From: Prochlorococcus sp. AG-436-C14
GTDB taxonomy: Bacteria; Cyanobacteriota; Cyanobacteriia; PCC-6307; Cyanobiaceae
Direction of reading: 5' to 3'
Length of the DNA: 63,649 bases
NCBI GenBank assembly: GCA_003209755.1
Contig: QCPD01000011.1
Location: 1-63,649, forward strand
The position numbers and the translations under genes are program-made. The notes under the pieces were generated by a model. It worked only from the letters and a program-made list of their open reading frames with translations, was not told the DNA's origin and did not search any database. Each line of letters starts with the position of its first letter. The stretch's first letter is position 1. Below, piece after piece: positions 1 through 8,843 of this stretch.

Positions 1-441
1 TGCGAAATCTGGATTATGTTCAATTGCTTTGCCGTATGACAATTTTGCGTCTTGTAACTTACCAAGATCACTCAAGATGTTTCCCAGATTGTAATGCGCC
101 TCTGCGAAATCAGGTTTAATTGCAATTGATTTGCGATATGACGACTCTGCTTCTTGTAAATTTCCAAGTTTCTTCAATATGATTCCATAATTAGTAAAAA
201 CTCTGTGATCAATAAATCCTTGATCAATAAAATATTGATAATATTTTGCTGCTTCTGAAATGTTTCCTTGTGAATGAAACTTAAATGCTTGATTGATGAT
301 TTCTGCTTTAGACGGTTTGGTAGGAGTGTTAGTAGTAATAGTTATATTTTCTTTTATTTCTCCTAAAGCAAAAGAAACTGGGAATGTTTTTACCTTAGTA
401 ATTTCCTTCTTCTTTTCTCCTTCTTGACTGGAACTATCCAT
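1..441 (-). CDS. TPR-repeat protein, N-terminal part only
   Basis: The reading frame starts at 441 and runs off the left edge without a stop. It has the same leader as the complete paralogues in this window (acidic/lysine-rich start, then TFPVSF in place of TFPVPF, then a TNTPTKPSK stretch), followed by at least three 34-residue TPR units of the type NLGNILSDLGKLQDA. The C-terminal enzyme domain, if any, lies outside the window, so the activity cannot be named. By analogy with its neighbours it could end in a sulfotransferase, glycosyltransferase or methyltransferase. Confidence 0.85.
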   Translation of the reverse strand, partial: MDSSSQEGEKKKEITKVKTFPVSFALGEIKENITITTNTPTKPSKAEIINQAFKFHSQGNISEAAKYYQYFIDQGFIDHRVFTNYGIILKKLGNLQEAESSYRKSIAIKPDFAEAHYNLGNILSDLGKLQDAKLSYGKAIEHNPDFA

Positions 442-564
442 CTTCTCTTCTCTTTTATCTCTTTTACTTTTTCCGATTTTACTACTAATTTCATCTTTTT
501 AAATTCTTTCTGAAATCATTTACCACTTTTAGAGCGACAATAAAAAGTAGATCTATATAGTATT

Positions 565-840
565 TCTCTACAAAAGCATCATTGAGTATATTTTTCCTTG
601 TAATCCATTGGCATGACTGGGTTTTACGTGCTATGTGTAAAGATGAAACCTGTTGGTATGACTGGGGTTTAAGAGCGCTCTTTTGCAAAGGACTATTGAG
701 TGGGAATGATTTGTCTACAAAATGGTAGATATAGTCTAAAAAATAGGGTTTGTCACAAGTTCACCTCCTGATATTAGGTGACGAAATAACTGGGATTTAA
801 ACCCCCTTGTTTGTCACGGGTTTGTTTTGTGACCTTGTTA
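565..840. repeat. Cluster of att-like core copies and TTTGTCAC repeats
   Basis: The 564-base gap 442-1005 contains no convincing gene. It holds three copies of the dispersed core ATCnATTGnTATrACT (603-625, 649-672 and a shortened copy at 783-800). TTTGTCAC motifs flank the third copy (749-756 and 810-817). The last two lie about 20 bases on either side of the core, as in the better-preserved sites at 2846-2896 and 4824-4874. Confidence 0.7.
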
Positions 841-859
841 CCGTCTTCATGAAGAAATC

Positions 860-881
860 GTAGAAAGATGTTTTTCTCTAC
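860..881 (-). terminator. Repeated GTAGAAA/TTTCTCTAC hairpin
   Basis: An inverted repeat with arms GTAGA and TCTAC and an AT-rich loop lies just 3' (minus sense) of the decayed methyltransferase tail at 912. Similar hairpins occur at 4991-5012, 9711-9733 and 12455-12475; those at 4991 and 9711 lie 3' of minus-strand genes. Position suggests a terminator or mRNA 3' end; there is no classical T-run. Confidence 0.4.
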
Positions 882-911
882 ACAATCAAATGTTTTTTGC
901 TCTGGAAGTTG

Positions 912-1004
912 TCAATTCTCCTTTTTAGATACCCAGAATTGATACATTACTTGGAAAGCATTGGGATGTTTTTCTTCAAACCTTGCCCAGTTTTGTAAGT
1001 TCGT
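912..1004 (-). pseudogene. Remnant of a TPR-methyltransferase C-terminus
   Basis: Read on the minus strand, this stretch encodes NLQNWARFEEKHPNAF, then VMYQFWVSKKEN and a stop. It matches the last ~30 codons of the TPR-methyltransferase gene at 9766 (NLQNWEKFEKKHPNTF...MYQFWV). It sits immediately behind the stop of the sulfotransferase gene in another frame, so it is a stranded tail, not part of that protein. A second, more decayed copy is at 15658. Confidence 0.75.
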
Positions 1005-1005
1005 T

Positions 1006-2655
1006 TTAGGAGTTTATGTCGTGATATTTATCCGTTTGAGTAAGGATTTCAATAGCAGGTTTCAGCATATCTTTGTAATTCTTCCATCCACCAATTGATT
1101 TTGAATTGATTGGGGAACGAACCTCAACATTGCTCCTTGTTTTGACTGATCGAGCATTTAGATGTGGTGATAGATATGACTCTTGCCAATCCCAACCTAT
1201 CCAATTGATTAAAGATTTAATTTCTTTCTCAGGATTGTTAACTAATGAGTCATAATTTAAGTCATATATTTTTGATCGAAACCTATTCTTATACTTACTC
1301 ATTACTTCTTCATGGTTTAAATAAACATTTGCGCAATCAACTAAGGAAGAAGAATATTCATTTCCTTGATCAAAATGTGCTCGATAAATTGATAAAATAT
1401 TATCTAGCGGATTTCTATAGCAGTGAATAATTTTTGCGTTTGGTATATTCCCGGCAATAATACCTGCATATTGGTAGTTGTATAACCATTTATTAGTTGT
1501 GATATTCAATTCAGTCTTATGATTTAATTTTTCCCAATATAATTTAGAGAGATTTATCTCTTGTTTAGATTTCTTACACTCAAGCAATGATTCCTCAAGA
1601 ATATTAACCTCACCTAGATCATGTACATCATTACGCAGACTAAGAATTGATTCCAATAAGGTAGAACCACTTCTAGGCATCCCTACAATAAATATACTTT
1701 CAGGATATTTTCTAAGTTCTTTTCTATGTATTTCTTCTTTATCAGATTCCATTAGTAATACTTTAGATTTATTGATTAAAAGATTCGCATTCGATGGTTG
1801 AAGATAAAGTTTTAATTTATTCGCCAATTTAAGGTATTTAGAACTATCTTCGTATTTTTTTTCCTTATGAAGAAAATTTGCTCTTGCGAAGTAAATATTA
1901 ACTTGATCTTTTTGTGATTTTTTATTTAAAAAACTTTCTGAAAAGAGTTTATCTTTCCATACCTTATTTTCATCAGAAAATTTTAGTAATGATAGTGAAT
2001 AGTATGCTTTTGCTAAATCTGGATTCACTTTAATTGCTTTTATTATTGATAGTTCTGCTTCTTCTAATTTACCAATATATCTCAATATTTTTCCCAGATA
2101 TAGATAAGCATCTGCGAAATTAGGATTGATTTCAATTGCTTTGCGAGTGTATAATTCTGCTTTTTTAAATTTACCAATATATCTAAATAATTCTCCTAGA
2201 TCTAGATAAGCATCTGCGAAATTAGGATTGATTTTAATTACTTTTAGTAGTGATAACTCTGCTTCTTTCATTTTTCCAAGGTCTATCAATATGTATGCAA
2301 GATTGTAATATGCTTTTGCGTCGTTAGGATTCAGTTTAATTGCTTTGCATAATGAGATTTCTGCTTCTTGTAATTTGCCAAGATCTCTCAATATGACTCC
2401 ATAATTAGAAAAAACTCTGTGATCTTTAAAACCTTGATTTATAAAATGTTGATAATATTTTGCTGCTTCTGAAATGTTGCCTTCCGACTGAAATTTAAAT
2501 GCTTGATTGATTATTTGGTCTTTAGAAGGTTTAGAAGGAGTATTTGTATTAATCGTAATATTGCTTTTGATTTCACATAAAGCAAATGGAACTGGGAATG
2601 TTTTAATTTCATTCACTTTCTTCTTTCCTTCACCTTTTTGATCCGAACCATTCAT
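1006..2655 (-). CDS. TPR-repeat protein with C-terminal sulfotransferase domain
   Basis: A 549-residue protein. Residues 1-60 are the family leader (KTFPVPF, TNTPSKPSK). About six TPR units follow (roughly 60-230), then a linker, then a sulfotransferase domain from about residue 310. The PAPS 5'-phosphosulfate loop reads FIVGMPRSGSTLLESIL, and the later HCYRNPLDNILSIY segment matches the 3'-phosphate-binding region. The expected reaction is transfer of sulfate from PAPS to a hydroxyl or amine; the substrate cannot be read from sequence, but surface glycans or proteins are plausible. Neighbouring paralogues carry other enzyme domains behind the same TPR block. The start at 2655 fits the paralogue starts. 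Confidence 0.88.
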   Translation of the reverse strand: MNGSDQKGEGKKKVNEIKTFPVPFALCEIKSNITINTNTPSKPSKDQIINQAFKFQSEGNISEAAKYYQHFINQGFKDHRVFSNYGVILRDLGKLQEAEISLCKAIKLNPNDAKAYYNLAYILIDLGKMKEAELSLLKVIKINPNFADAYLDLGELFRYIGKFKKAELYTRKAIEINPNFADAYLYLGKILRYIGKLEEAELSIIKAIKVNPDLAKAYYSLSLLKFSDENKVWKDKLFSESFLNKKSQKDQVNIYFARANFLHKEKKYEDSSKYLKLANKLKLYLQPSNANLLINKSKVLLMESDKEEIHRKELRKYPESIFIVGMPRSGSTLLESILSLRNDVHDLGEVNILEESLLECKKSKQEINLSKLYWEKLNHKTELNITTNKWLYNYQYAGIIAGNIPNAKIIHCYRNPLDNILSIYRAHFDQGNEYSSSLVDCANVYLNHEEVMSKYKNRFRSKIYDLNYDSLVNNPEKEIKSLINWIGWDWQESYLSPHLNARSVKTRSNVEVRSPINSKSIGGWKNYKDMLKPAIEILTQTDKYHDINS

Positions 2656-2710
2656 CTTCTATTATCTGTTCTCTCTTTTGGTTTTTCCGATCTTACTGCG
2701 AAACTGATCC

Positions 2711-2919
2711 CTTATGAATTCTTTCTAAAATCATTTACTACTTATAGAGGAAGATTAATAAAAATTTTCAATGAACTTTATACGATTATTCAGAAAATCA
2801 ACTCATAGACTAGAACTCATTCTGTTCATTTCTGAACTTTGTCAGTTTGTCACGGGTTTGTCACGATCAAATAATCCTTGAGATTCCAGTTATATCTTTA
2901 TTCTTTTTGGTAGGGACTA
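2711..2919 (-). repeat. 209-bp upstream repeat, copy 1
   Basis: This non-coding block upstream of the sulfotransferase gene recurs almost unchanged at 4690-4898, upstream of the next TPR gene. Only a few positions differ by eye. It contains the TTTGTCACGGG tandem motif and one att-like core. Because it covers the 5' side of two paralogues, it marks a unit of duplication of gene plus upstream region and may carry their promoter. Confidence 0.85.
2846..2896 (-). other. att-like site: two TTTGTCACG motifs plus core
   Basis: TTTGTCACGGG is directly followed by TTTGTCACG (2846-2865). Fifteen bases later comes a core copy in reverse orientation (2880-2896, minus-strand GATATAACTGGAATCTC). The arrangement of iterated short motif plus core is the same as in the argJ island, with a different iterated motif. 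The site recurs at 4824-4874. Confidence 0.55.
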
Positions 2920-3040
2920 ATGAGTGGGCGTGATCGACTACAAAATATAGGCATATTTTAAATTAATAATTTTATATTATAGAAATTTATCTGATCTCAG
3001 ATTCTTGAATTAAAATCAATAATTGATTCATACAGAAATC

Positions 3041-4633
3041 CTAAATTTCTATGTTTATTTGACTTGATACTCTCTTCATAACTTCTTGCCAATTATGTCG
3101 CTCTTTTTGACGAAATAACTTCATCGAGGGATACCAAAATGTACTTTCCCTTTCAAGTCCCCAAGTCCAATAAGAGATATCTCTTAGCAGTAACCAAACT
3201 TTCTTGCTCATCCCTCCTGCTAAATGAGCAATAGAAGTGTCACAAGTAATAATTAAATCACAGTTCTCAATTATGGCGGCAGTTTCTAGGAAATCCCAAG
3301 TTACCTCAATTTCTGGTTGGCATTCAACAAACTTATTTTTAAATGAGCATTTTTCTAATTGCTCTGAACCAAATCCTTTTTGTAGTGATAGTAATGCGAT
3401 TTCATTTTGATAAGTAAGTATTGAAAACTCTTCTAGAGGGATTGAGCGTCCTTGATAAGTCTTTTCCATTTCTGGATTACCTTGCCAATTAATACCAACA
3501 ATTGGTCTTTTTTCTTGAGAAAAGATTTCTTTCCATTTCTGAGTTAATTCAACTGTTGAATTAATATATGTTTCTGTAATGAGTGGTTTTTTTGGACTTA
3601 TTTGAAGATGTCTAGGTAAAGATAATAATGGAATCCATTTACCTTCTGAAACTTGATTAACTTGCTCTGTAGTTAATGGATTTGGATCAATGCCTGACGC
3701 TTTGATCAATGAATGTAGTTTTTCATCCGCAGAAAATGAAACATCTAGACCTTGACTTCTAAGATAAGGAATATATCGCATATATTGAAGACTATCGCCT
3801 AAACCTTGTTCACTAATGACTAGAAGTTTTTCTCCTTTTTTTATTTTTTTATGCTCAATTCGTTTGAGTTGTGTCTCTCCGTAAAAAAAAGGAGTCTTCT
3901 TTTTCTTTAATCTAAATTCATAGTGTTCTAAACCATTTTGATAGTCACCTTGAAGTAGTTCAAGTAATGAAAGATTCCAAAATGCTTCTGCGAAATCCGG
4001 ATTAATTTTAATTGCTTTGCGGTATGACAATTCTGCTTCTTTTAATTTACCAAGATCTCTCAAGATATTTCCAAGATTTGAATGAGCAACTGCGAAATCA
4101 GGATTGAGTTCAATTGCTTTGCGAGTGGATAATTCTGCTTCTTTTAATTTGCCCATATCCTTCAATAAATTTCCCAGGTTGGAATGTGCATCTGCGAAAT
4201 CAGGATTAATTTTAATTGCTTTGCGGTATGACAATTCTGCTTCTTGAAACTTACCAAGATCTTTCAATATATTTCCCAGATTGGAATGCGCCGTTGCGAA
4301 ATCAGGTTTCAGTTCAATTGCTTTGCGAGTGGATAATTCTGCTTCTTTTAATTTGCTAAGGCTTTGTAAGATGACTCCATAATTAGAAAAAACTCTGTGA
4401 TCTTTAAAACCTTGATTAATAAAAAGTTGATAATATTTTGTTGCTTCAGGAATATTTCCTTTTAGATGAAACTGAATTGCTTGATTACTTATTAGTTCTT
4501 TAGATGGTTTAGAAGGAGTATTTGTATTGATAGTATGATTTCCTTGATTTTTATTTAAAGGAAATGGAACGGGGAATGTTTTAACCTCTGTCATTTTCTT
4601 CTTTCCTTCTTCTTCTTGACTAGAACTATTCAT
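3041..4633 (-). CDS. TPR-repeat protein with family-9-like glycosyltransferase domain
   Basis: A 530-residue protein with the family leader (KTFPVPF near residue 19), four to five TPR units, and a C-terminal domain from about residue 205 that begins GDYQNGLEHYEFRLKKK. Signatures include SEQGLGDSLQYMRYIPYL, GINWQGNP and CDLIITCDTSIAHLAGG. These resemble ADP-heptose/O-linked-GlcNAc-type transferases fused to TPRs. It probably transfers a sugar to a protein or surface polymer; donor and acceptor are unknown. A decayed copy of the C-terminal half lies at 16236-16523. Upstream is the second copy of the 209-bp repeat. Confidence 0.85.
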   Translation of the reverse strand: MNSSSQEEEGKKKMTEVKTFPVPFPLNKNQGNHTINTNTPSKPSKELISNQAIQFHLKGNIPEATKYYQLFINQGFKDHRVFSNYGVILQSLSKLKEAELSTRKAIELKPDFATAHSNLGNILKDLGKFQEAELSYRKAIKINPDFADAHSNLGNLLKDMGKLKEAELSTRKAIELNPDFAVAHSNLGNILRDLGKLKEAELSYRKAIKINPDFAEAFWNLSLLELLQGDYQNGLEHYEFRLKKKKTPFFYGETQLKRIEHKKIKKGEKLLVISEQGLGDSLQYMRYIPYLRSQGLDVSFSADEKLHSLIKASGIDPNPLTTEQVNQVSEGKWIPLLSLPRHLQISPKKPLITETYINSTVELTQKWKEIFSQEKRPIVGINWQGNPEMEKTYQGRSIPLEEFSILTYQNEIALLSLQKGFGSEQLEKCSFKNKFVECQPEIEVTWDFLETAAIIENCDLIITCDTSIAHLAGGMSKKVWLLLRDISYWTWGLERESTFWYPSMKLFRQKERHNWQEVMKRVSSQINIEI

Positions 4634-4689
4634 CTTCTCTTATCTTTTTTCTCTTTTGCTTTTTCCGATTTTACTACTAATTTCAACCC

Positions 4690-4898
4690 TTATGAATTCT
4701 TTCTAAAATCATTTACTACTTATAGAGGAAGATTAATAAAAATTTTCAATGAACTTTATACGATTATTCAGAAAATCAACTCATAGACTAGAACTAATTC
4801 TGTTCATTTCTGAACTTTGTCAGTTTGTCACGGGTTTGTCACGATCAAATAATCCTTGAGATTCCAGTTATATCTTCATCCTTTTTGGTAGGGACTAT
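4690..4898 (-). repeat. 209-bp upstream repeat, copy 2
   Basis: Near-identical to 2711-2919, including the TTTGTCACGGG motifs (4824-4843) and the reverse core (4858-4874). It lies upstream of the glycosyltransferase gene. The rest of the 4634-5051 gap contains only a GTAGAA/TTCTCTAC hairpin at 4991-5012, 3' of the metzincin gene. Confidence 0.85.
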
Positions 4899-5051
4899 TG
4901 AATGGGAGTACAATACCAGCATAAAACTCAGTCATAGACATAATACTTGAGTTTCATAAGTCACCCTGTCATCTTCTCTATAGAAAAGTTGTAGAAGGAT
5001 TGATTTCTCTACACTGCTGATTTCTTTCTACTAAAAAATCAACTTTTGAAA

Positions 5052-6299
5052 TTAAGTAATTAAGGCAACCGTATCTGCAAATCCATGACTAGTGAGGTAG
5101 TTAGTCATTTGGTCTAAATTCTGATAGTTGGCATATTGAATATTGCCATCTGCATGCATCACTGCTCTGAGATATGCAGTATTGTCTACTTTGCTCCAGT
5201 AGATCTCTTGGAAACCATCAGAATCAAAATCTCCAACAACCTTTAATTGCAAGTTGTCTATTTTGAGGTCATTAATAAAAGTCCTAGATCCGTCAAAGAC
5301 ACTGTCTTTTTGGACTATACCTGCATTAACAAGAGGGTCTTCATAGATGCCGACAATTCTTGTGGTGCCTCCTTGCCCATGCTTGGAATAATCAAAGACT
5401 CCAGTTATTGGATCAATAGATGCAGTCACCCAACGACCACTAATTTGGTTCGTATAGACTGCTTCTTTGGTTCCGTCATTATTCACATCTAAGGTGCCTT
5501 GATATTTATAACTACTTATTACATCTATTGGAGTATTACCCAAGTATCCATGTGAATTGCCGTCATAATCTTTAATTCCATTCAAGGTATATTTTGTTCC
5601 TTTCATGAAACCATTGGTTTCAGTTGCAACGACTGGCGATTGTTTTTCTTCTGCTCCCCAAATTGTTTGTAATGCTTTAATATCTAATGATGAAAAAGAT
5701 GGTGTATTTAGATGACCAGCATCATAGTTATATGACATTCGGGTGTCCTCTGTTGTATATCTTGAATCATTAGGATCCATATAGGGAGATCCATGTGTTA
5801 GTCCAAAAAAGTGAGCAATTTCATGCACAATTGTTTGTGCAAGTCTTTCAAGTAAGGTGGGGTAATTATCTAAATAACCTGGTGTACTTTTATCCTCAAT
5901 AAGAATTTCAGATCGATAATAATATTCTCCTCCACTGCTGCCTCCTATCCAAGCCGCATATCCTCCCGCGTTGTAGACATTTGTCTTGTAAATATCTACT
6001 GTTGCCAAATCTGCTGAATAAACTCTCTCGCAATCAAGGTCAATTAATTGATCTATTACGTTAAATGTATCTACAATATATTTTTCTTCATCTTCTGATA
6101 ATGAATAAGAATATTGTTCGCATTCTGTTTCATCGAATAATTCATAATCAACATTCCCAGTTTGATCATGAATATAGTATTTTATCGTTGTTGTAAATGT
6201 AGTTCCATCGTATCCAGCGATATTACTAAACGCACGATATCTGAGATCAGTTTGATCTAATAATCCTTGACTAGCAATGTCTGTGATACCTAGAGTCAT
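5052..6299 (-). CDS. Secreted metzincin-type metalloprotease with shared C-terminal domain
   Basis: A 415-residue protein. The zinc site HEIAHFFGLTH is at residues 159-169, in the full HExxHxxGxxH metzincin form. A methionine (TRMSYNY) follows about 18 residues later and could be the Met-turn. Residues 240-415 are a domain shared with four other proteins in this window; it contains two acidic DxNxDG/DxDGDG-like loops that could bind calcium and ends in ADTVALI. There is no N-terminal signal peptide, so export, if any, is more likely by a type I route using the C-terminus (inference). It lies between the TPR gene family and a small secreted protein. Confidence 0.82.
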   Translation of the reverse strand: MTLGITDIASQGLLDQTDLRYRAFSNIAGYDGTTFTTTIKYYIHDQTGNVDYELFDETECEQYSYSLSEDEEKYIVDTFNVIDQLIDLDCERVYSADLATVDIYKTNVYNAGGYAAWIGGSSGGEYYYRSEILIEDKSTPGYLDNYPTLLERLAQTIVHEIAHFFGLTHGSPYMDPNDSRYTTEDTRMSYNYDAGHLNTPSFSSLDIKALQTIWGAEEKQSPVVATETNGFMKGTKYTLNGIKDYDGNSHGYLGNTPIDVISSYKYQGTLDVNNDGTKEAVYTNQISGRWVTASIDPITGVFDYSKHGQGGTTRIVGIYEDPLVNAGIVQKDSVFDGSRTFINDLKIDNLQLKVVGDFDSDGFQEIYWSKVDNTAYLRAVMHADGNIQYANYQNLDQMTNYLTSHGFADTVALIT

Positions 6300-6578
6300 T
6301 TGCTAGTTGATATATTTTATTTAGTCTATCTTAAGCTAAAGTTGATGGTTTATTGATTACTCTACAAAAGTATTATTGAGTGTGTTTTCCTTTCTAATGG
6401 CCTATCAATACTAAAATTATTTGAGAGTATTTTAGTCGCAATTTTCAAATTAGGTCTTGAACTCACTCCACCAATCTAATCATGCAAAGGGATATCAAGC
6501 GATAAGACAAAGTGCGTATTAGTTATTTCCTCCGAATATGATCGCAATTTATTAGACATTTGCAGTCTTTTTTTGCAT

Positions 6579-6971
6579 CTAATTTCCAAAAGTACAAACC
6601 TGATCGATAACACCCAAAATCAATTTATCTCCATTGGGATCTTTCCATTCTGAATCTTGATTCTTGAACTCATTAAATTCCTTTGCTCCTACTGCAACAT
6701 CTCTAAAAGAATTTTCTGAACAGTTGACATCCATTGTGTACAAAATGTCTTGAGTAATGTTAGTAGTATTTTTAGGAATAAATTTGCTGAATACTCGTAT
6801 GGATCCATCTTGATTTTTTTGAACGCTGTTCTTATCCCATAACTGCTTTCCATACTGACTCTTTGGAACTGCAACCCACTCATGGGACAGAGCATCTATT
6901 TTTGAAGGGTAGAAAATAAGTAGAAGTGCGAAACAACTAAGACAAATTCCTTTAATAGTTTTGAAGATCAT
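6579..6971 (-). CDS. Small exported protein, surface-adhesin-E-like
   Basis: A 130-residue protein with a clear signal peptide (KTIKGICLSCFALLLIFYP, cut near residue 27). The mature part starts HEWVAVPKSQYGKQLWDKNS and has two cysteines near the end. The W..V..S..G...WD..S pattern resembles the surface-adhesin protein E family. Function is not known. It is a single gene, divergent from the small membrane genes at 7030. Confidence 0.7.
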   Translation of the reverse strand: MIFKTIKGICLSCFALLLIFYPSKIDALSHEWVAVPKSQYGKQLWDKNSVQKNQDGSIRVFSKFIPKNTTNITQDILYTMDVNCSENSFRDVAVGAKEFNEFKNQDSEWKDPNGDKLILGVIDQVCTFGN

Positions 6972-7029
6972 TGGATAAGAAACATTATTGTTATCGTTGA
7001 CGGAAACTTCACATCAGTACATCAATTTT

Positions 7030-7170
7030 ATGAACAGACTGCTCTTTGGTGAGAGATCTAAATGGATCTTTGTAATTGGATTAGTTGCGATAGGCGTAGG
7101 TTTTACAGCAAAGAATGTGATTTCATATTCAACTGAATGCACTATCCCGGAAATGATCACTTTGAGATGA
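7030..7170 (+). CDS. Small membrane protein
   Basis: A 46-residue ORF (MNRLLFGERSKW...) with one hydrophobic helix (IFVIGLVAIGVGF). I chose the ATG at 7030; an in-frame TTG at 6988 would add 14 residues. Its stop overlaps the next ATG (ATGA at 7167), so the pair is probably translationally coupled and followed by one terminator. No family recognised. Confidence 0.5.
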   Translation: MNRLLFGERSKWIFVIGLVAIGVGFTAKNVISYSTECTIPEMITLR

Positions 7171-7292
7171 AATACAACTGGAAAGACCTTTTGGTAGATA
7201 AAGCAATCGTGGCGGTTGTTGTTGGAGCAGTGACATTAATTGTTGGATCGTTTCCAGCAACCTTCAGCCAGTTGCTTCCATTTCTCAAATAA
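7167..7292 (+). CDS. Small membrane protein, coupled to the preceding ORF
   Basis: A 41-residue ORF: MKYNWKDLLVDKAIV, then a hydrophobic stretch (VAVVVGAVTLIVGSF) and LPFLK. The ATGA overlap with the upstream stop and the strong terminator 30 bases after its stop support expression as a two-gene unit. Function unknown. Confidence 0.5.
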   Translation: MKYNWKDLLVDKAIVAVVVGAVTLIVGSFPATFSQLLPFLK

Positions 7293-7323
7293 GTATTAGT
7301 CAACCTAAAAGTTTGCATTAAAT

Positions 7324-7353
7324 AAGGGAGCGAGATTTAGGTCGCTCCCTTTG
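7324..7353 (+). terminator. Rho-independent terminator
   Basis: The 10-base arms AAGGGAGCGA and TCGCTCCCTT surround an 8-base loop, 31 bases behind the small membrane gene pair. A decayed relative is at about 14516-14553. Confidence 0.75.
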
Positions 7354-7551
7354 AGTCAAGCACTCAACTGACTGAACTAAATTTCACCCTTTATTTAACT
7401 TTGACCCACAGAAGGTGCTGTGACTCCTAATTCATTTCTAACAAATCTAGATCAGGTGAGCATGAGAAAAAACACCTGTTTAACCAACGACCTAATAATC
7501 TTTATCCTTTCTGAGGATTAGTTTGAGAAGATCGAGAATCATTCTTTTTCC

Positions 7552-7686
7552 TCAATATTTCAATTGAAAGTAATAAGGAATTAGGCGCGGAAGCATTCCA
7601 AAGGAAATTAATAGGACTGAAAACCAAAGAAAGATTGATGAAAGAGTATTCGACCCATTGGATCTGAAACTACGAGTTGCTTGCAT
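7552..7686 (-). CDS. Small single-helix membrane protein
   Basis: A 44-residue ORF (MQATRSFRSNGSN...QLKY) with a helix LSSIFLWFSVLLISFGML followed by PRLIPYY. An AGAGG ribosome site lies 8 bases before the ATG. The length and composition resemble the many short membrane proteins of Prochlorococcus. Function unknown. Confidence 0.55.
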   Translation of the reverse strand: MQATRSFRSNGSNTLSSIFLWFSVLLISFGMLPRLIPYYFQLKY

Positions 7687-7715
7687 AGTTAAACCTCTTG
7701 TTAGTTTAATGTTTT

Positions 7716-7901
7716 TTAGTAGTCCATTGAGCAGTTACCAAACTGCAAGCATTCATTCTCGTAATAGACCTCATCAAAATCAGTTTCATAATTAGAAGCC
7801 AGATCGCACCAATCGTTTCCTTGGATAGGAATCCCACAAGATTTCGAGAATGTTTCCTTTACGTCTTCGATTGCATGTTTAAAACGAGTACCGCATGTCA
7901 T
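7716..7901 (-). CDS. Small cysteine-containing hypothetical protein
   Basis: A 61-residue soluble protein with five cysteines (C3, C22, C32, C51 and C57) and an acidic C-terminal half. A good AGGAG site precedes the ATG by nine bases. No family recognised. Confidence 0.6.
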   Translation of the reverse strand: MTCGTRFKHAIEDVKETFSKSCGIPIQGNDWCDLASNYETDFDEVYYENECLQFGNCSMDY

Positions 7902-8121
7902 GGTTTGAGCTCCTAATAATGCCTTGATTTATATCTACTTCCACTAATCAAAAATATCTATGCAGAGAACCCAAATGTAGAAATTCTTTGGTGTTTTCAC
8001 TCCTATGAATTTCCATTTAAGAGGAGTAAAATCAGATCAGGAGTCAAAGCACTTTAATTTTTGGGGTGATGGACTCGAACAGGGTAATCACATACCCCCT
8101 TACTTTATTGCAGGCATCTCT

Positions 8122-8292
8122 ATGACTAGAAAAAGAGACAAGATTTGGACAGCAATCATTGCAACTAAACAATGGTTTTCTAAACTTTTTACTAGTGAGG
8201 CAGATGCTTTAGTTGATGACTTCGGAAATAATTCACCACCAGAGATAGGAACTCAATCTTATTCAGGAGATACTCATGATAAAGGAGACTGA
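8122..8292 (+). CDS. Hypothetical small protein
   Basis: A 56-residue ORF (MTRKRDKIWTAIIATKQWF...), basic at the start and acidic at the end. I prefer the ATG at 8122, which has GCAGG seven bases upstream, over the in-frame ATG at 8005, because residues before it show no protein-like character. Function unknown. Confidence 0.45.
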   Translation: MTRKRDKIWTAIIATKQWFSKLFTSEADALVDDFGNNSPPEIGTQSYSGDTHDKGD

Positions 8293-8308
8293 TTTGATTC
8301 ATTTATAT

Positions 8309-8400
8309 TGCATTAAGAAAGGGACCCTGCTGTTTCAGCGACCTTGAGTCCCTCTCTTCATTTACAGAACGAATTTTGGTAAGGAGTTGTTCTGCTTTTC
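8309..8400 (-). ncRNA. Small RNA candidate with ACUCCUUACC loop (copy A4)
   Basis: On the minus strand, stem arms CAGAAC (8389-8394 strand partner) and GTTCTG (8365-8370) enclose AACTCCTTACC. A GGGAC...GTCCC terminator with an inner GCTG/CAGC stem and TTTCTT follows (8355 down to 8317). The segment upstream (GATTAGAAAAGGAAAAGC) is shared with the copy at 14572-14655. The loop is a variant of the Yfr1-like motif seen in the copies at 8766 and 20045. Confidence 0.5.
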
Positions 8401-8581
8401 CTTTTCTAATCAATTCCAAATGGGTCTGCATCCGAAAAAATTCCTAATTAGATATCGTCCTCACTGTTTCCGAATGGGTTGTATCTGATATCAAAATCAA
8501 AACCACTGCTGTCCTTAAATCAGTAATCTAAAAACAAATTGTGGAGGTGAAAATATCTTAGACCACTTTAGAAAAGGTACA

Positions 8582-8673
8582 AAAAAACCGCCCAGTTCTG
8601 TTAGGGCGGTTTCTTTGTGAGATCAGGCGCAAGTGTTTCCTTGTTTCCACTGCGGAGTATCTCAACTCCTCAC
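8582..8673 (-). ncRNA. Yfr2-family-like small RNA (copy B1)
   Basis: Minus-strand transcript, 5' end near 8673 (GTGAGGAGTTG). The hairpin at 8628-8654 has outer stem CGCA/TGCG and a loop containing GGAAACAAGGAAACA, the doubled GGAAACA element described for the cyanobacterial Yfr2 family. It ends in a strong terminator (ACCGCCC/GGGCGGT, 8587-8610) with a T-run. The second copy at 19863 has CACA/TGTG in the same outer stem, so the pairing is kept by matched base changes. No protein is apparent in the interval. Confidence 0.75.
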
Positions 8674-8765
8674 GAATTTAATTTAATCAATGTCACGAAA
8701 AGAGAAATGCTGAGTATTTGAGTTCTTTAACTGTCACATGTGCCAATTCTTTAAAATCAACCATT

Positions 8766-8840
8766 AAAAAAGCACCCTACTTACACGCAGTCGAGTGCCT
8801 CTTTAAACAGAACTATTGTGTGAGGAGTTCTTCTGTTATT
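8766..8840 (-). ncRNA. Small RNA with Yfr1-like ACUCCUCACAC loop (copy A1)
   Basis: The minus-strand stem AACAGAA/TTCTGTT (8831-8837 with 8806-8812) presents ACTCCTCACAC in its loop, the invariant motif of the cyanobacterial sRNA Yfr1. A GCACTC/GGGTGC terminator (8798-8772) with T-run follows. In classical Yfr1 the motif lies between two stem-loops, not in a loop, so this is a relative or an analogue. A promoter fits upstream (8844-8872). The Yfr2-like gene B1 lies ~90 bases downstream on the same strand. Confidence 0.65.
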
Positions 8841-8843
8841 TCT

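Noticed and set aside
491-688. 65-residue minus-strand ORF
   Set aside because: It lies wholly inside the repeated core block (603-675); the apparent repeats in its translation are the DNA repeat, not protein signal.
783-800. CTGGGATTTAAACC-like sequence recalling a tRNA T-arm on the minus strand
   Set aside because: It is one of the dispersed core copies; no other tRNA part is present. A distant origin of the core from a tRNA gene remains possible but is not shown.
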